Shown in pieces: positions 31,898 through 41,222 of a DNA stretch of 64,000 nucleotides. The number at the start of each line of letters is the position of its first letter. Positions within the stretch are counted from its first letter, which is position 1. The notes below the pieces were generated by a model that was given only the letters and a program-made list of their open reading frames with translations, made no database searches and had not been told where the DNA came from. Location of the stretch: the NCBI GenBank assembly GCA_016787785.1, contig JAEUTO010000014.1:1-64000 (forward strand), in the 5' to 3' direction. This stretch comes from Bacteroidia bacterium. Lineage in GTDB: Bacteria; Bacteroidota; Bacteroidia; B-17B0; Aurantibacillaceae. The translations under genes were made by a program, and so were the position numbers.

Positions 31898-32680
31898 CTA
31901 CATGCCAAGTAAAAAAGCAAACACTGCTATCATCACAATTACCAACAATACCAGCATAATATAGCCTAATACCCGCGCAACCTTTGCAAGCATTTCGCCT
32001 TTGTACTGGTTTGGTTTTTGTTTAATTTCCTTTAATGCTATGTTGGCAAATATAATAGCACCAATACTTGCAAGACCGGTTAGTGGATAGATCCCAAAAA
32101 TGGCAGATATAAAAGCTAATACGGCCAAAGGATGCATTTTTTTTGGTCCTGTATATTTATCTTTTGGTTTGTTGGTTCCGTTATTGTTACTGTTGCTTGT
32201 AGGTTCTGTTCCTTCAACTTTAAAAACTTCTTTAGTTCCATTAACGTATTTTATCATAAACACGTCGCTTTTCTTAACAATGTAAAGTGGTCCATCCGTT
32301 ACGCCGCATTTTTGATACTTCACTTCAGTAGGCGTAATTTCAAGGATCTTAGCGCTAACTTCTTCACCGTTCTTTAACATGATCTGATCGCAAAGAGAAT
32401 CGGCAGCTCTTAACTTTTTAATAAAAGGTGATTGTAATAAAAGAAGAGGCGTTGTATTTGCAGAAGCGGAGATGTTTAACGCTTCATTTTCAGTAACAGT
32501 AATAGCGGTTTGTTTTAAAACAAGAGACTCGGTTGCCAGATCTTTTTTAACCTTATCTTTTTTTTGTACTTGCTTTGAATGTTTTGTATTACTAACGTAA
32601 AAACCCTTTTGATACTTACGTTTTTGTACAGAACACGAAAACAAAATAAGAAACGGAAGTATTAAAAGTAGTCTTTGCAT
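31898..32680 (-). CDS. Tandem lipoprotein paralogue A, first of the operon
   Basis: Lipoprotein signal MQRLLLILPFLILFSC, motif SVQKRKYQKGFYVSNTK, a linker, the core domain (about 100-160; CDQIMLKNGEEVSAKILEIT ... KYQKCGVTDGPLYIVKKSDV), an Asn-rich linker, then DUF4190-like helices (about 180-260; HPLAVLAFISAIFGIYPLTG, NIALKEIKQKPNQYKGEMLA). The ATG at 32680 is chosen over the one at 32692, as it gives the usual short basic N-terminus. Function unknown; the KNGDE core resembles small beta-barrel domains found in Bacteroidota envelope proteins. Confidence 0.75.
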   Translation of the reverse strand: MQRLLLILPFLILFSCSVQKRKYQKGFYVSNTKHSKQVQKKDKVKKDLATESLVLKQTAITVTENEALNISASANTTPLLLLQSPFIKKLRAADSLCDQIMLKNGEEVSAKILEITPTEVKYQKCGVTDGPLYIVKKSDVFMIKYVNGTKEVFKVEGTEPTSNSNNNGTNKPKDKYTGPKKMHPLAVLAFISAIFGIYPLTGLASIGAIIFANIALKEIKQKPNQYKGEMLAKVARVLGYIMLVLLVIVMIAVFAFLLGM

Positions 32681-32771
32681 AGTAAAAATCATTTATAGTA
32701 TAACGGTATAGTTATTTCAATATTGTAAATTGGTAATACCGTTTACTAAGACCAATAAAATACCAAAAGGT

Positions 32772-33269
32772 TTAAGCAAAGGCGCTAACAATACCTCCCA
32801 TTAAACCAAGGCAAACTATCCAATAACCACAGTTAATGGCAATGTATTTAAAGCCTTTTCCTTCAAACATGGCATTGGTGGCTAAAACAGGTGTAGCTAT
32901 CATAAATCCGCCAATTGTTCCATGTAAGGCACCGTGTTTAAAGGTGCGGTAACTGGTCCCTAAATGATCCATAATGGTTTTATAAAGGGCACCCATTTCA
33001 GAATTCGGGTCCTCGATGGGTTGTTTAAAAAATAAAGAAGTTACATGAAATTGATGAATAACCATAAATTGCATGGCAAAAGCAAGAAAAAATGCCAATA
33101 CAAAACTAACGCCAAAAACAACTGCCATGTTTTGGCTCTTGGCCTTTTCAGGCGTCATGCCGCTGGCAGCCATCCAGGCTGTACCAAATACTTTTGGGTT
33201 ATACCATACAAAGCCTAATACCATTGGTATTAATGTGGCAATAATTACTCCTAAAAAATTGATATGCAT
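32772..33269 (-). CDS. DUF1761 membrane protein
   Basis: 165 residues with four predicted helices. The N-terminus MHINFLGVIIATLIPMVLGF with VWYNPKVFGTAWM is the DUF1761 hallmark (W-Y-x-P...FG..W), followed by a 'GMTPEKAK' loop and later AIVNCG-like hydrophobic segments near the C-terminus. The family's function is unknown. It stands alone and diverges from the DUF502 gene. Confidence 0.85.
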   Translation of the reverse strand: MHINFLGVIIATLIPMVLGFVWYNPKVFGTAWMAASGMTPEKAKSQNMAVVFGVSFVLAFFLAFAMQFMVIHQFHVTSLFFKQPIEDPNSEMGALYKTIMDHLGTSYRTFKHGALHGTIGGFMIATPVLATNAMFEGKGFKYIAINCGYWIVCLGLMGGIVSAFA

Positions 33270-33416
33270 AAGATTTATTTTTAATCAAATATATTAAAAA
33301 TTAATACATGTTAATTTGTTAAAAAGGTCATTTTATTAGGGTCAGCCTGTTAAATGTTTATGATATAAATTGATATACAGCGGGCTTTTTAGTATAAATT
33401 TGTGCTATAATTAAAA

Positions 33417-33989
33417 ATGAAACAATTTCTCAAATACTTTATACAGGGCCTTATATTATTTATTCCCCTTATTATTACCTTAGCCATTCTTTCAAAATTA
33501 TTTAATTTTTTCGCAGGCCTGTTCTCTTTTATTGGTTTTAGCGAAAATACGTATTTAAATACAGCCTTAGGTTTGGTTGTTACGCTTGGATTTATTTCAC
33601 TTATTGGACTTTTAGCATCGTCTTTTGTATTTAAACAATTCTTTGGTTTTTTAGAAGATAAATTAGAGCATGCGCCTTTTATTCGTCATATTTATTCACC
33701 TATAAAAGATTTTACAAATGCTTTTGTAGGAAACAAAAAACGTTTTAATAAACCCGTGCTTGTATTAACCAATCCGGCTGCTGAAATAGAGGAGATAGGT
33801 TTTATTACACAAGAGGATCTTAAGGATTTTCATATTGTAGATAAAGTTTCTGTTTATTTACCAATGTCATATTCCTTATCAGGACGACTGATCATAGTGC
33901 CCGTTAAAAATGTAAAACCTTTGCAGGCCGATGCCGCCGATACTATGAAGTTTGTTGTAAGTGGCGGTGTTACAGAAAAAGACGAATAA
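33417..33989 (+). CDS. DUF502 inner-membrane protein
   Basis: 190 residues. Two N-terminal helices (about 8-38 and 48-75) are followed by a soluble domain. The family block FLEDKLEHAPFIRHIYSPIKDF and the later VSVYLPMSYSLSGRLIIVPV are clear. The function of DUF502 proteins is not established in bacteria; plant relatives are COV proteins. A TAAATTTG -7 box lies at 33395-33402, 15 bases before the ATG, with TTG at 33370 as a loose -33. The gene is 21 bases before the ABC exporter genes and may be co-transcribed with them. Confidence 0.85.
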   Translation: MKQFLKYFIQGLILFIPLIITLAILSKLFNFFAGLFSFIGFSENTYLNTALGLVVTLGFISLIGLLASSFVFKQFFGFLEDKLEHAPFIRHIYSPIKDFTNAFVGNKKRFNKPVLVLTNPAAEIEEIGFITQEDLKDFHIVDKVSVYLPMSYSLSGRLIIVPVKNVKPLQADAADTMKFVVSGGVTEKDE

Positions 33990-34010
33990 TTTATTTTAAT
34001 TTAATATAAA

Positions 34011-34964
34011 ATGCCCGATATTCTCCAGATAAAAAATGTATCAAAAAAATATAGCAACCATGTTGCTTTAAATGATGTTTCTTTAAACATTGCAGAGAAG
34101 GCTGTGTTTGGATTACTTGGCCCCAATGGTGCAGGTAAAACTTCTTTGATTCGCATCATCAATCAAATTACAGGACCAGATAGCGGCGAAATATTTTTTA
34201 AGGGTGAGAAGTTAACACAAAAACATGTTGAGCGAATTGGATACTTGCCTGAGGAACGCGGGCTTTATAAAAAAATGTCGGTGGGCGACCAGGTGCTGTA
34301 CCTTGCACAATTAAAGGGTTTGCATAAGCACGAAGCAAAAAAGCGCTTAACCTATTGGTTCGAAAAATTTGAAATGCAAAGCTGGTGGAAAAAGAAAATT
34401 GAGGAGCTAAGTAAAGGTATGCAGCAAAAGGTTCAGTTTATAGTTACTGTTATTCATGAGCCTGAGCTTTTAATTTTAGATGAACCCTTTAGTGGTTTTG
34501 ATCCCATCAACGCGCAATTAATAAAGAACGAGATCTTAGAACTCCGTAAGAAAGGAGCAACAGTTATTTTTTCAACGCACAACATGGGCAGTGTGGAAGA
34601 GCTTTGCGATAATATTGCTTTAATTAATAAGTCAGAAAAAATTTTGGATGGCTCGGTAAAAGAGATCCGTAAGGCTAACCGCACCAATACCTATAAAATT
34701 TCGTTCAAAGGAAATCTATTGGGGTTTACAAATGCGTTATGGACTGGCGGCGAGATCTTAGAAAAACATACCGAAGATGATATTCACTCGGTTACTTTAA
34801 AACTAACACCCGGCGTTTCGGGTACGCAACTGTTACAAGCTATTTTACCAATTTGCGAGATTCATTCGTTTAATGAATTGATACCAAGCATGAACGATAT
34901 TTTTATTATGAAAGTTAACCAGGGCAACGGTGCCGTTGGTACACAAAGCAATTACACAGAGTAA
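34011..34964 (+). CDS. ABC-2 exporter ATPase (NatA-like)
   Basis: Cytosolic ATP-binding subunit of an ABC-2 exporter. Walker A GPNGAGKTSL (about residue 38), Q-loop region, signature LSKGMQQK, Walker B LLILDEPFSGFDP and the H-loop STHNMGSVEE are intact. A C-terminal DUF4162-like domain (about 220-300) fits the NatA/YhaQ group of sodium or drug exporters. It is followed 13 bases later by its permease. The substrate cannot be read from sequence. Confidence 0.93.
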   Translation: MPDILQIKNVSKKYSNHVALNDVSLNIAEKAVFGLLGPNGAGKTSLIRIINQITGPDSGEIFFKGEKLTQKHVERIGYLPEERGLYKKMSVGDQVLYLAQLKGLHKHEAKKRLTYWFEKFEMQSWWKKKIEELSKGMQQKVQFIVTVIHEPELLILDEPFSGFDPINAQLIKNEILELRKKGATVIFSTHNMGSVEELCDNIALINKSEKILDGSVKEIRKANRTNTYKISFKGNLLGFTNALWTGGEILEKHTEDDIHSVTLKLTPGVSGTQLLQAILPICEIHSFNELIPSMNDIFIMKVNQGNGAVGTQSNYTE

Positions 34965-34977
34965 ATAAATAATTGAA

Positions 34978-36312
34978 ATGAGAAAAATAAGATTAATAAT
35001 TGGTCGTGAAATAAAATCGAAGCTGAAGAATAAAACCTTCATCATCATGACCATTCTTGCACCGCTTTTAATAACGGGCTTTCTGGCATTTATGATAAAA
35101 ATGACGCAATCAGAAAAAACCGAACAAAATGTTTTAGTTATTGATGATTCGCAATTATTCAAAGATAAATTGGTAGGTAACGATTACATTTCGCTTTCAT
35201 TCACCAATCAAAAATTAGAAAAAGCAGTAGCTGAGTTTACCGAAAAAGGGTATTCTTGCCTGTTATGGATCTCTCCAACCGTAGTTGAAGGTGGCGCAGG
35301 AGCCATTAAATTGTTCTATAAAAAATCACCGGGTTTTGCTTTTCAAACTTACGTAAAAGATCAAATGGAACGCATTATTTATGAGAGTAAACTAAAGGCA
35401 AATAATATTGATCCGAATATTATCTCTAACTCAAAACAAAGCATTAAAATAATTTTAGAAAAAGTAAACGATAAAGGCAGTACGCAAGAACAGGCAAGTT
35501 TTGGCTTATTTGGTTTTTTAACCGGTGCATTAATGTTCATGTTTATTTTAATGTATGGCATGATGGTGTTTAGATCGGTAATGGAAGAAAAAACAAACAG
35601 GATAGTAGAAGTAATTGTTTCTTCGGTAAAACCTTTTGAATTAATGCTTGGAAAGATAATTGGCGTAGCTATTTTGGGAACGATTCAGTTCTTAATAATG
35701 GGATTGATCACTTTTATTTTAACCACAGCTTTATCTGCTATCTTTTTAAAAGATGCATCTTCTCAATTAAAGGTGTTTGAAACGCAACAAGAATTAGTTA
35801 AAAAGAATGGCACTAACGTAAACTTTAACGAGTTGGAAAAGTTTGATGATAAACTGGAGTTATTCGACCTTCTTAAAAAACTTCAGAAGATAGATTTTTT
35901 AGAAGTGTTTATTTGTTTTATACTTTATTTTATCGGCGGCTATTTGTTCTACAGCTCAATAATGGCGGCAATTGGCAGTGCAGTCGATTCCGAATCGGAC
36001 TCCCAGCAGTTTATTACACCCGTCATGATCCCGTTAATGATAGGTTATTTTATTGCCACTAAAACAATTATGGATCCTGATTCATCTACTGTCTTCTGGG
36101 GTTCTATTATTCCCTTTACATCGCCAATAGTAATGATGTCGCGTATTACAAATGGTGTGCCTATGTGGGAATTACTTTTATCATTAAGTATTTTATTTGT
36201 GTCCTTTATATTCACTACTTGGATGGCCGGAAAAATTTACCGTACCGGAATTTTAATGTATGGCAAAAAAACCAGCTGGAGAGAAATAGGGAAATGGTTG
36301 TTTTATAAATAA
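34978..36312 (+). CDS. ABC-2 exporter permease (NatB-like)
   Basis: Partner of the preceding ATPase. 444 residues: one N-terminal helix (about 22-42), a large extracytoplasmic domain (45-175) and five more helices (about 180-430). The ABC-2 signature MVFRSVMEEKTNRIVEVIVS and SSVKPFELMLGKIIGV is intact, along with SEEDSQQF-like SESDSQQFITPVMIP. It resembles NatB/YhaP. It ends 78 bases before an unrelated small gene. Confidence 0.92.
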   Translation: MRKIRLIIGREIKSKLKNKTFIIMTILAPLLITGFLAFMIKMTQSEKTEQNVLVIDDSQLFKDKLVGNDYISLSFTNQKLEKAVAEFTEKGYSCLLWISPTVVEGGAGAIKLFYKKSPGFAFQTYVKDQMERIIYESKLKANNIDPNIISNSKQSIKIILEKVNDKGSTQEQASFGLFGFLTGALMFMFILMYGMMVFRSVMEEKTNRIVEVIVSSVKPFELMLGKIIGVAILGTIQFLIMGLITFILTTALSAIFLKDASSQLKVFETQQELVKKNGTNVNFNELEKFDDKLELFDLLKKLQKIDFLEVFICFILYFIGGYLFYSSIMAAIGSAVDSESDSQQFITPVMIPLMIGYFIATKTIMDPDSSTVFWGSIIPFTSPIVMMSRITNGVPMWELLLSLSILFVSFIFTTWMAGKIYRTGILMYGKKTSWREIGKWLFYK

Positions 36313-36390
36313 TATGGTGATTATTAAAAAAAGTTAATTATAATTGCAACCTAAACAAACAGATATACCTTTACATCGTTTTTCCCTGTA

Positions 36391-36792
36391 ATGATCAAAA
36401 ACCTTAAAATACATATTGCACTACTGGTTTGTGTTGTATTTTTATTCAGACTGTTGTTTGTCAATATGGGTATCATTTCATCTTTAAACACAAAGCAATC
36501 CAGTGCTGTTGCCAAAAGTATACTTTCATCTGTAATGAAAAAAAGAAGAAAGAATAATGAGGCTATTGTTAATTCTTACGCAAAAGAATATTCAGTTATT
36601 GAAATTTGTGAAGAAGAAAATGAAAACGACGAAGACAATTTCTCTAAAATAAACCCCTTTATTCTTATAGGGTACCTTTATTCTGCTCTTGCTAATAAGT
36701 TTGATTCCCTAAAATCGAAGATCCCTTTCGATTTTCTCAATTACAAGTTATCTTCAAAGAAATACCTGGCTATTTCGGTACTAAGAATTTGA
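36391..36792 (+). CDS. Small membrane-anchored hypothetical protein
   Basis: 133 residues. An N-terminal hydrophobic anchor (HIALLVCVVFLFRLLFVNMG) precedes a soluble part with KQSSAVAKSILSSVMKKRRK and an acidic patch (EICEEENENDEDNF), then a helical C-terminus. No domain is recognised. It lies upstream of an RND efflux operon and is separated from it by ~115 bases with two hairpins (TGCTC/GAGCA at 36801-36818 and GATCTT/AAGATC at 36820-36833). Small anchored proteins of this sort often lie next to RND operons in Bacteroidota, but a link is only a guess. Confidence 0.6.
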   Translation: MIKNLKIHIALLVCVVFLFRLLFVNMGIISSLNTKQSSAVAKSILSSVMKKRRKNNEAIVNSYAKEYSVIEICEEENENDEDNFSKINPFILIGYLYSALANKFDSLKSKIPFDFLNYKLSSKKYLAISVLRI

Positions 36793-36908
36793 TAATAGAT
36801 TGCTCCTTCAAAAGAGCAGGATCTTTCAAGATCAAATTATTAAAATGGTTGTGATAAACACGATCTAAAAAAATCATTAACAAAAACTAATTGTTTAAAA
36901 AAATCATT

Positions 36909-37991
36909 ATGAGTAAAACTCTCATGTTAATTAGCTTGTGCGCCTTATTGTGCACTACAGGCTGCGAGTCAAAAAAAGAAGAAAAGGAAGAAGAAACTAA
37001 ATTTTTGGTTACCAGTCCTTTAAAAAAAGACACAACAATTACCCGGGAATATGTTTGCCAGATCCATGCGATACAGCATATTGAAGTAAGAGCACTTGAA
37101 AAAGGGTATCTCGAAAAAATTTATGTGGATGAAGGGCAGTTTGTAAAAAAGGGGCAGCTCATGTTCCAGATCATGCCAATGGTTTATGATGCAGAAATGC
37201 AAAAAGCTAAAGCCGAGGCCGACTTTGCTGAGATCGAATATCAAAATACCAAACAGTTGTCTGAAAAAAATGTAGTGTCACCAAACGAATTAGCTCTGGC
37301 CAAAGCGAAATTTGATAAAGCAAAAGCCGAGTTGATGCTGGCGAAAGTTCATTTAGGATTTACCGAGATCAAAGCCCCGTTTGATGGTATCATGGATCAT
37401 TTCCAGGTAAGGCTTGGAAGCCTCGTTAATGAAGGCGATCTGTTAACTACACTATCAGATAACAGTGAGATGTGGGTTTATTTTAATGTTCCTGAAGCCG
37501 AGTATTTAAATTATAAAACCAATGCAACAGAAGAAAATTTGCTTAAAGTAAATCTGTTGATGGCAAATAATCAGTTATTCAAATATTCAGGAGTTGTTAA
37601 AACTATTGAAGCAGATTTTAATAACGAAACAGGTAACATTGCTTTTAGGGCAACATTTCCCAATCCGGATAAGTTGTTAAGACATGGAGAAACAGGGAAT
37701 GTAGAAATGACCATTCCATTAAGGAATGCGATCATCGTTCCTCAAAAAGCTACCTATGAAGTTTTAGAAAAAAAATATGTTTTCGTAGTTGATAAAAGCA
37801 ACGTAGTGCATTCAAGAGAAGTTGTTGTCGCATCAGAAATGCCCGATCTGTATATCATTAAAGAAGGCTTATCTCAAAATGAGAAAATACTTTTAGAAGG
37901 AATACGCAAAGTAAAGGATGGTGACAAAATTGAATATGAATACGAAGATCCACAAACTGTACTTCCAAAATTAAGGGTATATGTTGAATAA
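36909..37991 (+). CDS. RND efflux periplasmic adaptor (membrane fusion lipoprotein)
   Basis: AcrA/MexA-type adaptor joining the RND pump to the outer-membrane channel. MSKTLMLISLCALLCTTGC is a lipoprotein signal, so the ATG at 36909 is preferred to the TTG at 36891. Lipoyl/barrel-sandwich halves are EVRALEKGYLEKIYVDEGQ and IKAPFDGIMDHFQVRLGSLV, around a helical hairpin (about 85-140). Beta-barrel and membrane-proximal domains follow (GNVEMTIPLRNAIIVPQKAT). The 360-residue length is usual. It is first of a complete three-gene operon. Confidence 0.94.
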   Translation: MSKTLMLISLCALLCTTGCESKKEEKEEETKFLVTSPLKKDTTITREYVCQIHAIQHIEVRALEKGYLEKIYVDEGQFVKKGQLMFQIMPMVYDAEMQKAKAEADFAEIEYQNTKQLSEKNVVSPNELALAKAKFDKAKAELMLAKVHLGFTEIKAPFDGIMDHFQVRLGSLVNEGDLLTTLSDNSEMWVYFNVPEAEYLNYKTNATEENLLKVNLLMANNQLFKYSGVVKTIEADFNNETGNIAFRATFPNPDKLLRHGETGNVEMTIPLRNAIIVPQKATYEVLEKKYVFVVDKSNVVHSREVVVASEMPDLYIIKEGLSQNEKILLEGIRKVKDGDKIEYEYEDPQTVLPKLRVYVE

Positions 37992-38015
37992 TGTAAACTA
38001 GTAAAACGTAAAAAA

Positions 38016-41000
38016 ATGTTCAATAAATTCATTCAAAGACCAGTACTCGCCATAGTAATATCGCTTGTTATATTATTTATAGGCACGCTGGCTATAAAAA
38101 CATTGCCAACATCACAATTTCCGGAGGTTGCTCCGCCAGTTGTGATGGTAAGTGCATCTTATCCGGGCGCTAGTGCCAAATCACTGGCCGAATCGGTTAT
38201 CATTCCTCTCGAACAATCAATCAATGGTGCATGGGGTATGCGATATATGACCTCAGATGCTACCAGTGCAGGTGAAGCCAACATACAGGTAATATTTAAT
38301 CCGGGCACTGATATTAACCAGGCATTGGTGCAGGTGTCTAATCGTGTACAGCAAGTAACAAACAGACTTCCAACTTTGGTACAACGAGAAGGTGTTGTTA
38401 TTACTCCTGTAATTCCAAGCATGTTGATGTATGTAAATCTTTATAGTAAAGATAAAAATGCCAACATGAAATTCTTGTTTAATTATGCCGGTGTAAATAT
38501 GGTGCCCGAGTTGCAGCGTATAAATGGAATAGGGCAGGTAAGAATTTTAGGTAGTAGACAATATGCGATGCGGGTTTGGTTAAATCCAGATCGCATGCGT
38601 GCTTATAAAATTTCGCCTGATGAAGTAATGGAAGCGCTAAGCGATCAAAGCATTATTGGTAAGCCCGGTCGCATAGGCAGAGGTGATAGTAAACAAGCCG
38701 AAGCGCTTGAATACGTATTGGCGTATACCGATCGTTTTAATGACCCTAAACAGTACGAGAATGTTATTATAAAGGCAAATGCAAATGGAGAAATGCTGCG
38801 CTTAAAAGATGTTGCTACTGTTGCGCTCGGAAGTGAGTATTACGATATTTATTCAAGTATGAACGGTAATCCTTCTGCTGCATTGGTTTTAAAGCAAACC
38901 TATGGCAGTAATGCCAGCGAAGTAATTGAAAAAGTAAAAGAGAAATTAGATGAGCTAAAAAAGACATTTCCGCCAGGCATGGATTATGAAATAAGTTATG
39001 ATGTTTCTAATTTTTTGGATGCCTCTATCGAAAATGTGATTCATACACTAAGAGATGCATTTATTTTAGTAGCACTTGTTGTGTTTGTTTTTCTTGGCGA
39101 TTGGCGTTCAACATTAATTCCAACACTTGCTGTGCCAATATCGTTAATTGGTGCTTTCTTTTTTATGCAGTTATTCGGTCTCACAATTAACATGGTTACA
39201 TTGTTTGCCCTTGTATTAGCTATTGGTATTGTTGTGGATGATGCCATCGTCGTCGTCGAGGCTGTGCATACAAAAATGGAAGAAGAACATCTCTCGCCAT
39301 ACAATGCTGTACGAAAAGTAATTGGTGAAATCAGCGGCGCTGTTATTGCCATCACTTTACTAATGGTATCGGTGTTTGTGCCGGTATCATTTATGAGCGG
39401 GCCTGTTGGTACATTTTACCGTCAGTTCTCTATTACTATGGCTTCTTCTATTGTTCTTTCAGGTGTTGTAGCGCTTACCGTTACACCGGTATTATGTGCT
39501 ATGATCTTAAAAAACAACCATGGTAAGCCAAGAAAAAAAACCTGGATGAACAGGTTCATGGATAGTTTTAACAGAGGGTTTGAAAAACTTACCGGAAAAT
39601 ATGTGTGGCTGTTAAGAATGATCGCGCACCGAAGAATAATTACCATTGCTTTATTTGTTGTGTTTTCGCTTGGCATAGTTGTAATAAATAACCATTTGCC
39701 GTCGGGTTTTATTCCCAGCGAAGATCAGGGAATGCTTTACGCCATTATTCAAACACCTCCGGGTTCAACGCTCGAAAGAACAAATGATCTTTCTAATAAA
39801 CTTGTAAAAATTATTAATAAAGTAGAAGGCGTAAAGTCGGTTTCTTCAATTGCAGGTTATGAAGTATTGACGGAAGGACGCGGATCGAACGCAGGTACAT
39901 GTTTGATCAATTTAAAACCCTGGTCAGACAGAAAGCATACCGTAAGTGAGATCATCGAAGAATTGGAACAGAAAGCAAAAGAAATTCCCGGAGCAACTAT
40001 TGAGTTCTTTGATCCGCCTGCCGTGCCGGGCTTTGGGGCTGCCGGTGGTTTTGCCTTACAGCTGTTGGATAAAACCAATAGCGGCGATTACAAACAGCTC
40101 GAAAAAGTAACAACTGATTTTATGAATGAAATGAGAAAACGTAAAGAGATAACAGGTTTGTTTACTTTTTTCAGTGCCAATTATCCACAGTACGAAATTG
40201 AAATTGATAACCAGGCAGCCATGCAAAAAGGTGTATCTATTGGTAATGCCATGAACACACTTTCTATTTTTGTTGGAAGTACTTACGAGCTTGGTTTTAT
40301 TAAATACCAACGGTTTTTTAAAGTGTTTGTGCAGGCAGCGCCAGAATACAGAAGGCTTCCAACAGATATCATGAATCTTTACGTAAAAAACAACAGGGAT
40401 GAGATGGTTCCTTTTTCTGCTTTTATGAAAATTAAAAAGAAACAAGGTGCAAACGAGATCAATCATTACAACATGTACAACACCGCCGCCATAAGAGGTG
40501 GACCAGCAAAAGGATTTAGCAGTGGCGAGGCGATAAAAGCGGTGCAGGAAGTTGCTGCAAAAACATTACCACATGGTTATGATATAGATTGGGCAGCACT
40601 CTCGTATGACGAAACAAGACGTGGTAATGAGGCTATTTATATTTTCATTATTGTATTGGTGTTTGTGTATTTTGTTTTAGCTGCACAATACGAAAGTTTT
40701 ATTATTCCTTTATCTGTAGTGTTTTCTTTACCTGCCGGGGTATTTGGATCTTTTTTATTAATAAAAGGTTTGGGTCTTGCAAACGATATTTATGCGCAGG
40801 TAGGTTTGGTAATGCTGGTTGGCTTGTTGGGTAAGAACGCAGTATTGATCGTAGAGTTTGCTGTGCAAAAACAAAGAGAAGGTTTATCTGTAATTGATGC
40901 GGCAATTGAAGGTGCGAGGGTGCGTTTCCGTCCTATCTTAATGACGTCCTTTGCTTTTATTGCAGGTTTAATTCCATTGGTTTTCGCACACGGTGCGGGC

Positions 41001-41222
41001 GCTATTGGTAACAGAACAATTGGTTCATCTGCATTAGGAGGAATGCTGTTTGGTACTGTTTTCGGGGTGATCATAGTGCCCGGACTATATTATATTTTTG
41101 GCTCATTAGCTAAAGGCCGCAAGCTTATTAAGAATGAAGAAGATAGTTCATTAACCGAAGATCTTGTTCATAAAATGGACAATTTTCCTCAAAACCAAGA
41201 ACCAGAAGATCATGAACAATAG
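38016..41222 (+). CDS. RND multidrug efflux permease (AcrB/HAE1 family)
   Basis: Proton-driven inner-membrane efflux pump, 1068 residues with 12 membrane helices and two large periplasmic loops. HAE1 hallmarks: FIQRPVLAIVISLVILFIGT at the start, SYPGASAKSLAESVIIPLEQ, the proton-relay pair in LAIGIVVDDAIVVVEAV, and the second repeat signature VGLLGKNAVLIVEFA. Hydrophobic substrates such as drugs, bile salts or dyes are expected from the family. Its 3' end overlaps the outer-membrane channel gene by 11 bases, implying coupled translation. Confidence 0.96.
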   Translation: MFNKFIQRPVLAIVISLVILFIGTLAIKTLPTSQFPEVAPPVVMVSASYPGASAKSLAESVIIPLEQSINGAWGMRYMTSDATSAGEANIQVIFNPGTDINQALVQVSNRVQQVTNRLPTLVQREGVVITPVIPSMLMYVNLYSKDKNANMKFLFNYAGVNMVPELQRINGIGQVRILGSRQYAMRVWLNPDRMRAYKISPDEVMEALSDQSIIGKPGRIGRGDSKQAEALEYVLAYTDRFNDPKQYENVIIKANANGEMLRLKDVATVALGSEYYDIYSSMNGNPSAALVLKQTYGSNASEVIEKVKEKLDELKKTFPPGMDYEISYDVSNFLDASIENVIHTLRDAFILVALVVFVFLGDWRSTLIPTLAVPISLIGAFFFMQLFGLTINMVTLFALVLAIGIVVDDAIVVVEAVHTKMEEEHLSPYNAVRKVIGEISGAVIAITLLMVSVFVPVSFMSGPVGTFYRQFSITMASSIVLSGVVALTVTPVLCAMILKNNHGKPRKKTWMNRFMDSFNRGFEKLTGKYVWLLRMIAHRRIITIALFVVFSLGIVVINNHLPSGFIPSEDQGMLYAIIQTPPGSTLERTNDLSNKLVKIINKVEGVKSVSSIAGYEVLTEGRGSNAGTCLINLKPWSDRKHTVSEIIEELEQKAKEIPGATIEFFDPPAVPGFGAAGGFALQLLDKTNSGDYKQLEKVTTDFMNEMRKRKEITGLFTFFSANYPQYEIEIDNQAAMQKGVSIGNAMNTLSIFVGSTYELGFIKYQRFFKVFVQAAPEYRRLPTDIMNLYVKNNRDEMVPFSAFMKIKKKQGANEINHYNMYNTAAIRGGPAKGFSSGEAIKAVQEVAAKTLPHGYDIDWAALSYDETRRGNEAIYIFIIVLVFVYFVLAAQYESFIIPLSVVFSLPAGVFGSFLLIKGLGLANDIYAQVGLVMLVGLLGKNAVLIVEFAVQKQREGLSVIDAAIEGARVRFRPILMTSFAFIAGLIPLVFAHGAGAIGNRTIGSSALGGMLFGTVFGVIIVPGLYYIFGSLAKGRKLIKNEEDSSLTEDLVHKMDNFPQNQEPEDHEQ

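Noticed and set aside
40056-40466. Minus-strand 136-codon frame opposite the RND pump
   Set aside because: Antisense shadow; the RND protein on the other strand is intact and conserved.
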